Positions 59,331 through 64,000 of a stretch of DNA of 64,000 nucleotides are shown piece by piece. A program made the position numbers and the translations under genes. Every line of letters begins with the position of its first letter. Within the stretch, counting starts at the first letter, position 1. A model generated the notes under the pieces. It worked only from the letters and a program-made list of their open reading frames with translations. It was not told the DNA's origin and did no database searches. The stretch is from Pseudomonas plecoglossicida NBRC 103162 = DSM 15088 (GTDB taxonomy: Bacteria; Pseudomonadota; Gammaproteobacteria; Pseudomonadales; Pseudomonadaceae): NCBI RefSeq assembly GCF_000730665.1, contig NZ_BBIV01000021.1, positions 1 to 64,000 on the forward strand, given 5' to 3'.

Positions 59331-61790
59331 CTATGACCTTTGCCGTGTGCACACGTGACTAGCCTGCTCCGCGGAAAGCTGATAGACGATCGAGCAGCGC
59401 TCATCGTCCGCATCACCCCACTTCACCTCGAGCGTGCCCGCATCGGCATCCGAGCGCACATGCAGCCGGCTGCCCTGCCCGACCATGCCCAGCTCATTGT
59501 CCTGCGCATCGAGGACCTGCGCACCGAACGGCAAGGCACTGCCATCATCGAAACGGCCTTGCAAGGTGAACTGACGACCACTGCGTGTCGGGTAATGCAG
59601 CAGCGACACCGCGCCGGCATGCGGCACCACCGACTGTGCGGCCAGCAGCAGTTCGGTATCGCGCGACATGCCTTTGGGGTCGAGCTCGACCGTATTGACG
59701 CTGTAAGGCGACAGCGAGGGAACCACCGCATAGCCGCGACGATCGAGCTTCACATGAGGGTGCTGGCGTATGTGCGCAGCATCGGCGCCTGGGGCATGGA
59801 CGATGGCAAAACTCTCGCCCAAGGGCGGGGCCGCGACAACCCCACCCTGGTGGGCGACCAAAGCTCCTTGCGCCCCCAGCGTGGCCTGGCGATAACCACG
59901 GCGGCTCGACAATGAACCACTGAACTCACCTTTCGCCCCCCGGTGGAGCAGGTTGGCATCGAAGCCACTGCTGGCCCGCTCACCTTCCTGGTGCACCAGC
60001 GCCAAGCCATGCCCCCACTGTCGATGCTCGCCCGCCGTACCACTCCAGCGAACACTAGAGCTGCCCTGTCCGTGTGAATCCCTGTTGAACGCGGTAGCAA
60101 GCGAAGACCGGCGCCGCTCGCCAAAGGGCATGCTGGCATTGACCGTCAGGGTATTGATGGGCGCCCTTGCGGCGCGCAGTTCGCGGTTCAGGTTGATGCC
60201 ATAGCTGAGCGAACCGAGGTAGTTGTTGTATCCGACCGAGTAACTGTCACTGCTCCGGCCAGCCCGACTCTGACGCAGACTGGCCCTGAGGTTGAAACGC
60301 CCGCCTCGCTCACCCAGCTGCTGATCGAGCCCCAGGCCCGCCTGCCAAGCGAGCGAGTCGATGCGGGCACCGCCGCGTACACGCGCATAATCGTTGAAGC
60401 TGTAATACCCGGGCCCCTCACTACGCGTCAGTGACGCGCTCAGGTCGGTTGCGCTCGTGCTCAAACGCTGACGCCAGCTCAGCCGCCAGGCCTGGCCTCG
60501 TACCTGCTGATTTCGAGCCAGCGTGGCGTGGGCGTGATAGCCGGTCAGTCCCAACGCACCAAACCCGGTATTGATGGCCACGCCCATGGCACTGCCCAGG
60601 TAATCCTCGGCGATCCAGGTGCCACCGTGCACGCTGAAGCGGTTGTCCAGTCCTTGCTGCCAACTACCCTGCACGAAACCTGGGCCCGATCGCCCTTGCG
60701 CCTCGCGCCACACGCCGCTGCCCAGTTCGAAACGCCTGGCGCCCGGTCGCAGTGCCAGCGGTGCTGTCTGATAAGGCAGGAAGAAGGTTCTGACGCTGCC
60801 ATCCGACTCGCGCAGCGTCACCTCCAGGTCATCATTCAGACCACTGGCGTACAAGTCATCGATTTCAAACGGCCCCGGTGCCACCGTCGACTCATGCAAC
60901 AGCATGCCGCGCTGGCGAATACTCAACAGCGCGGTGCTGTTGTCAACGCCCCTGACCACAGGTGCATAACCGCGCTGCTCCTGCGCGAGCATGCGCTGGT
61001 CGCTGCCCAACAGCACGCCACGCATGGCGCTGCCTTCAAACACCTCCGAGCTGCTGTAACCGTCACCCAGCGTCAATTGAGCGGACCAGGCGGGAATATC
61101 CCGACGCACCGAAGTCGCTACCGGCTGGTAACGCGAAGGCAAACCTGTGGACGCCTGCCAGCTCCCCTCATGTCGCCAGTACCATTGGCCGCTGTTGAAC
61201 CCTGCGCGCACGCCCAGGTAGGTCTGACGGGTGGCCTGGTCTTGTTCAAGGTCATGCTGCTCATAGAGATTGAGGCGATAGTCGAAGAAGGCAGCCGTTA
61301 CACCACTGTCCCAGTTTTCTGCTGGCAAGTATCCGCTGGGCAGACGCAACAGCGCCTGCTGCGGGATCTGCAGGTCCAGCTGCAGATTGCCCAAATCCAG
61401 CGCCTCGCTGGCAGCCGAAACACTTGCAACCAGGGCGATACAGGCCTCCTCCTGCTGCAGCCGCTCGCGCACCTCGCGGCTCAGACGTTGCGTGTCCACG
61501 CCCAACTGCCGCAGCAGCGGCTCGCTGTAACAGGGCGTCGGCACCTGGTGCTGCTCCTGCACGCGCAGGGGCATTCGGTGGCGCCCCATCCATTGCTGAT
61601 TCAATGTCACATCGAGGGTGTAGATACCCTCGGGCACTGTCGCGCCCTGCTCGAAGCGACGCAGGTCGACCGATGTGCCTTCTCGCAGCAGCCCGGGATC
61701 GAACTCGATCGCGGCGGCAGGGCCTGCGAGGTATCCGCTCAACACGCCTGCGGCCATATGGCGGCTGCGCACAATCATCGTGAAACACAT
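59331..61790 (-). CDS. Fimbrial outer-membrane usher protein
   Basis: The 819-residue usher threads pilin-chaperone complexes through the outer membrane. It starts with a signal-like segment, an N-terminal chaperone-binding domain (FDPGLLREGTSVDLRRFEQG), a 24-strand barrel region with PYQTAPLALRPGARRFELG, and C-terminal domains with paired cysteines. It lies 14 bases after the chaperone gene. No adhesin gene follows; ahpC is next. Confidence 0.92.
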   Translation of the reverse strand: MCFTMIVRSRHMAAGVLSGYLAGPAAAIEFDPGLLREGTSVDLRRFEQGATVPEGIYTLDVTLNQQWMGRHRMPLRVQEQHQVPTPCYSEPLLRQLGVDTQRLSREVRERLQQEEACIALVASVSAASEALDLGNLQLDLQIPQQALLRLPSGYLPAENWDSGVTAAFFDYRLNLYEQHDLEQDQATRQTYLGVRAGFNSGQWYWRHEGSWQASTGLPSRYQPVATSVRRDIPAWSAQLTLGDGYSSSEVFEGSAMRGVLLGSDQRMLAQEQRGYAPVVRGVDNSTALLSIRQRGMLLHESTVAPGPFEIDDLYASGLNDDLEVTLRESDGSVRTFFLPYQTAPLALRPGARRFELGSGVWREAQGRSGPGFVQGSWQQGLDNRFSVHGGTWIAEDYLGSAMGVAINTGFGALGLTGYHAHATLARNQQVRGQAWRLSWRQRLSTSATDLSASLTRSEGPGYYSFNDYARVRGGARIDSLAWQAGLGLDQQLGERGGRFNLRASLRQSRAGRSSDSYSVGYNNYLGSLSYGINLNRELRAARAPINTLTVNASMPFGERRRSSLATAFNRDSHGQGSSSVRWSGTAGEHRQWGHGLALVHQEGERASSGFDANLLHRGAKGEFSGSLSSRRGYRQATLGAQGALVAHQGGVVAAPPLGESFAIVHAPGADAAHIRQHPHVKLDRRGYAVVPSLSPYSVNTVELDPKGMSRDTELLLAAQSVVPHAGAVSLLHYPTRSGRQFTLQGRFDDGSALPFGAQVLDAQDNELGMVGQGSRLHVRSDADAGTLEVKWGDADDERCSIVYQLSAEQASHVCTRQRS

Positions 61791-61803
61791 GATGCACCGC
61801 GCC

Positions 61804-62541
61804 TCAGTCTGCCAAGCGCACGTTCACCACCTCCGGCGCCTCGCGCACGGCGCCGTAATCATCGATGAAGGCAAAACGCAGCCGAGCGGTTGCCTGGCTG
61901 GGGCTGCCCTCGACCTTGAAGCGCGTGCTGGCGAATGGCAGCACGTGATCAGGCGCCAGGGCCACCGCAGCCCGCCCATCCTGGAGCAGCGTCAAACTGG
62001 CCAGGTTGACCACGAAGGGGCTGGCATTGTTGGCCTGCAACGCCCATTGCCCGTCTTCCTGCAGCCACTGCCAGGAGACCCGATGGTGGGCATTCACCGA
62101 CTTGCCCTGCAATCCATCTGGCCGGTACAGCAACTTGATGCGCGAGCGCAACGCCACCTGCAGGGTGTTCCCCGCTCCCTTGGGGGGCACTTCAAGCACG
62201 TTGAGCCAATACAGGCTTTCGCGGTCGGCTGGCAGTCCACCCTCTTCCTGGAACAGTCTCAGGCTCTGCCCCTTTCCGCCATCCAGGCGGAACATGGCCG
62301 GCATTACACTGAAAGGAACCTGCAGATCCCGCACCTGGGCCTGCGGACTACCATCGTCGACCCAGGCTTGAACCAATGAGGGTGTGGCTCCTTGATGGCT
62401 GAGTTTGACAGTCACTTCGGACTGGGCGGCTGGAAAGACTACGCGGGTGCTGGCGATAACCACATTGGCGGCGAGGTGAGGCGATGCCATGCAGGCAGCC
62501 AGCAGCACTCCCCGCCGCAAGGCGTTGAAGAACGGACGCAT
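61804..62541 (-). CDS. Periplasmic fimbrial chaperone, PapD-like
   Basis: The 245-residue protein has a signal peptide (ending near SPHLAA) and two Ig-like domains. The conserved features are VIASTRVVFPAAQSEVTVKL with the donor-strand region and the NVLEVPP motif. It delivers pilins to the usher. It follows the pilin gene by 63 bases that contain a hairpin. Confidence 0.93.
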   Translation of the reverse strand: MRPFFNALRRGVLLAACMASPHLAANVVIASTRVVFPAAQSEVTVKLSHQGATPSLVQAWVDDGSPQAQVRDLQVPFSVMPAMFRLDGGKGQSLRLFQEEGGLPADRESLYWLNVLEVPPKGAGNTLQVALRSRIKLLYRPDGLQGKSVNAHHRVSWQWLQEDGQWALQANNASPFVVNLASLTLLQDGRAAVALAPDHVLPFASTRFKVEGSPSQATARLRFAFIDDYGAVREAPEVVNVRLAD

Positions 62542-62568
62542 GATATTCGGGCTCAGGAACAGGAAGGA

Positions 62569-62593
62569 AAGGCAGCCCTTGCCGGGCTGCCTT
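62569..62593 (-). terminator. Hairpin between pilin and chaperone genes
   Basis: AAGGCAGCCC pairs with GGGCTGCCTT (ten base pairs, loop of five), ten bases after the pilin stop. There is no strong T-run, so partial termination or mRNA stabilisation is more likely than a full stop. It would yield more pilin than chaperone/usher mRNA. Confidence 0.7.
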
Positions 62594-62603
62594 CGAAAAG
62601 GGG

Positions 62604-63134
62604 TTACAGATAGTCCAGCGAGTACTGCACGCGGGATGTCACCAGGCCAGGCGTGGTCCCGCCTGTGGAATAGTAGCGGGCGGTGTAACGCAATGTTGCG
62701 CTGCCACCGACGATGGCAACCTGCTGAGAATTCTGATTGCCCTTGGCTGCCGCCAGGTCCATCGGCGCCTGCGACTCGTTGAGCAATTCCAGCTGGACAT
62801 TCTGGCTACCACCAGCATCCACGATCAGGCGGCCCTCCGGACTGATCGTCGCGCCCGGTTCGAAATAGGTCGATACCCGGGTGACGCCAGGCGAGCAGCT
62901 GGAAAGGTTCAGTTGGAAAGGCGTCTGGCCAGCGGTTTGACCGGGGCGCGCCAGCAGCGAAGCGTTCACCTCCGGCAGAGAAACCGGCAGGTCGCCACTG
63001 CCCCCGTTGACCACACAGGTGGGTGCCGATACACGGCCATCGAAACTGATCTGACCAAAATCGGCCTGTGCTGCCTGAGCCCAGAACAGCAGGGTGCAAC
63101 TGCTTGCAAGCAAGGATTTCGAGAAAGTGTTCAT
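62604..63134 (-). CDS. Fimbrial major subunit (type 1-like pilin)
   Basis: The 176-residue precursor has a signal peptide (ending AQAAQA) and a pilin domain with the typical disulfide (PTCVVN ... SSCSPG) and a C-terminal VQYSLDYL beta strand with the penultimate tyrosine. I set the start at 63134; the longer frame adds 12 residues before the signal peptide. First gene of the operon. Confidence 0.9.
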   Translation of the reverse strand: MNTFSKSLLASSCTLLFWAQAAQADFGQISFDGRVSAPTCVVNGGSGDLPVSLPEVNASLLARPGQTAGQTPFQLNLSSCSPGVTRVSTYFEPGATISPEGRLIVDAGGSQNVQLELLNESQAPMDLAAAKGNQNSQQVAIVGGSATLRYTARYYSTGGTTPGLVTSRVQYSLDYL

Positions 63135-63332
63135 AGTCACCTTTTCATACTGATGGATTAGGCCCGGCAATGGCTGCCGAGCTGCTACCGCTTTTCGCGG
63201 CGCGGTGAAGTATCAGTAAGGTGACCAAGCAAAAATGTAGGATGACTCAACAGTCAGCCAAACGAAATAGACAGCGCCAGTGTAGGAAATAAGACCCCGT
63301 TTACCCGAGGTCATATTCCCTGCCCACAGTGG

Positions 63333-64000
63333 CTAGCGGGTAGCCATACGCATGGTGACGAACTCTTCGGCTGCGGTCGGATGCACGCCGATCGTCTCGT
63401 CGAACTGTTGCTTGGTAGCACCCGCCTTCAGCGCGACACCCAGGCCCTGGATGATCTCGCCGGCATCGGGGCCAACCATGTGGCAGCCCAGCACCTTGTC
63501 GGTCTCGGCATCCACCACCAGCTTCATCAGGGTCTTTTCCTGGATGTCGGTGAGGGTCAGCTTCATGGCGCGGAAGCGGCTTTCGAAGATCTGCACCTTG
63601 TGCCCGGCCTGCAAGGCCTGCTCCTCAGTCAAGCCCACGGTACCGATCGGCGGCTGGCTGAACACCGCAGTGGGGATGTTCTGGTAGTCCACCGGGCGGT
63701 ATTGCTCGGGCTTGAACAGCCGCCGCGCCACGGCCATGCCTTCGGCCAGGGCTACCGGGGTGAGCTGCACACGGCCGATCACGTCGCCGATGGCGAGGAT
63801 CGACGGCGCGGTGGTCTGGTACTGATCGTCGACACGGACGAAACCGCGCTCGTCCAGCTCTACGCCAGTGCTTTCCAGGCCCAGGTCGTCGAGCATCGGC
63901 CGCCGGCCAGTGGCATAGAACACGCAATCGGCCAGCAGCTCGCGACCATCCTTGAGGGTGGCCTTGAGGCTACCATCCTCGAGCTTGTCGATACGCTGGA
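63333..64000 (-). CDS. gor: Glutathione-disulfide reductase (3' part; runs off the window)
   Basis: The last 222 residues of a flavoprotein disulfide reductase are present. They include the FAD motif [15 protein letters not shown] and [17 protein letters not shown], the dimerisation domain, and the C-terminal catalytic motif [14 protein letters not shown] with His-Pro. These signatures fit glutathione reductase rather than dihydrolipoamide dehydrogenase. The redox-active CxxxxC half lies outside the window. Confidence 0.93.
   Translation of the reverse strand, partial: QRIDKLEDGSLKATLKDGRELLADCVFYATGRRPMLDDLGLESTGVELDERGFVRVDDQYQTTAPSILAIGDVIGRVQLTPVALAEGMAVARRLFKPEQYRPVDYQNIPTAVFSQPPIGTVGLTEEQALQAGHKVQIFESRFRAMKLTLTDIQEKTLMKLVVDAETDKVLGCHMVGPDAGEIIQGLGVALKAGATKQQFDETIGVHPTAAEEFVTMRMATR

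Noticed and set aside
59270..59335. OxyR-type ATAG/CTAT elements upstream of ahpC
   Set aside because: The half-sites are 16 and 19 bases apart and do not follow the 11-base phasing of an OxyR site.

Overview
The window looks like a chromosomal segment of a Pseudomonas putida-group bacterium. The basis is gene content and order: thrS-infC-rpmI-rplT-pheS-pheT-ihfA-merR-tRNA-Pro, a complete rbs ribose operon ending in an exported nucleoside hydrolase, ahpC/ahpF, GC-rich coding sequence and many short Pseudomonas-type REP hairpins. Most of it is conserved core genome. Two stretches (1-8.7 kb and 28.4-41.5 kb) look accessory and defence-like.

Layout. 1-8654: a minus-strand five-gene operon, hsdR-hsdS-ptuA-ptuB-hsdM. 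It is a type I restriction-modification locus with a Septu-like ATPase/HNH pair placed between hsdS and hsdM. All genes overlap or abut, and the operon lies directly downstream of a tRNA-Pro(GGG) gene, a typical island insertion point. 8857-16342: translation and IHF genes on the minus strand. 16679-18247: small conserved genes (exported protein, cold-shock protein, I78-inhibitor lipoprotein). 18219-25254: nucleoside hydrolase and rbsDKRCAB, with a perfect LacI-type operator upstream. A periplasmic glutaminase-asparaginase is divergent. 26755-28166: a DUF1654 gene under a perfect LexA-type box, an HD hydrolase and a SPOR lipoprotein.

28432-41475 is the most unusual part. It holds eight co-directional genes: a WYL-domain regulator, a DUF697-type GTPase, a small zinc-ribbon protein, a 1236-residue patatin phospholipase/dynamin-like GTPase fusion, three further dynamin-like GTPases (two of them paralogues with different C-terminal modules, one carrying Sel1 repeats), and a HEPN-like protein with an intact Rx4H motif. 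Genes in the core of the set overlap by 4 to 11 bases. I do not recognise this combination as a described system. A membrane-surveillance or abortive-infection (anti-phage) module is the inference I would test first.

41454-45417: an EmrAB-like efflux pair with a periplasmic cupin protein and an NAD(P)-binding protein, then a CadC-like regulator and an Ada-AlkA alkylation-repair fusion. 48960-49729: two identical tRNA-Val(GAC) genes flanking a broken OprB-type porin remnant. 49931-59190: housekeeping genes (FAD amine oxidase, C39-like pseudo-peptidase lipoprotein, TerC, NhaR-type regulator, SstT, YceH, AhpF, AhpC). 59331-63134: a three-gene chaperone-usher fimbrial operon. 63333-64000: the 3' part of glutathione reductase, running off the window.

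All assignments come from reading translated sequences and motifs by eye; no database search was run.
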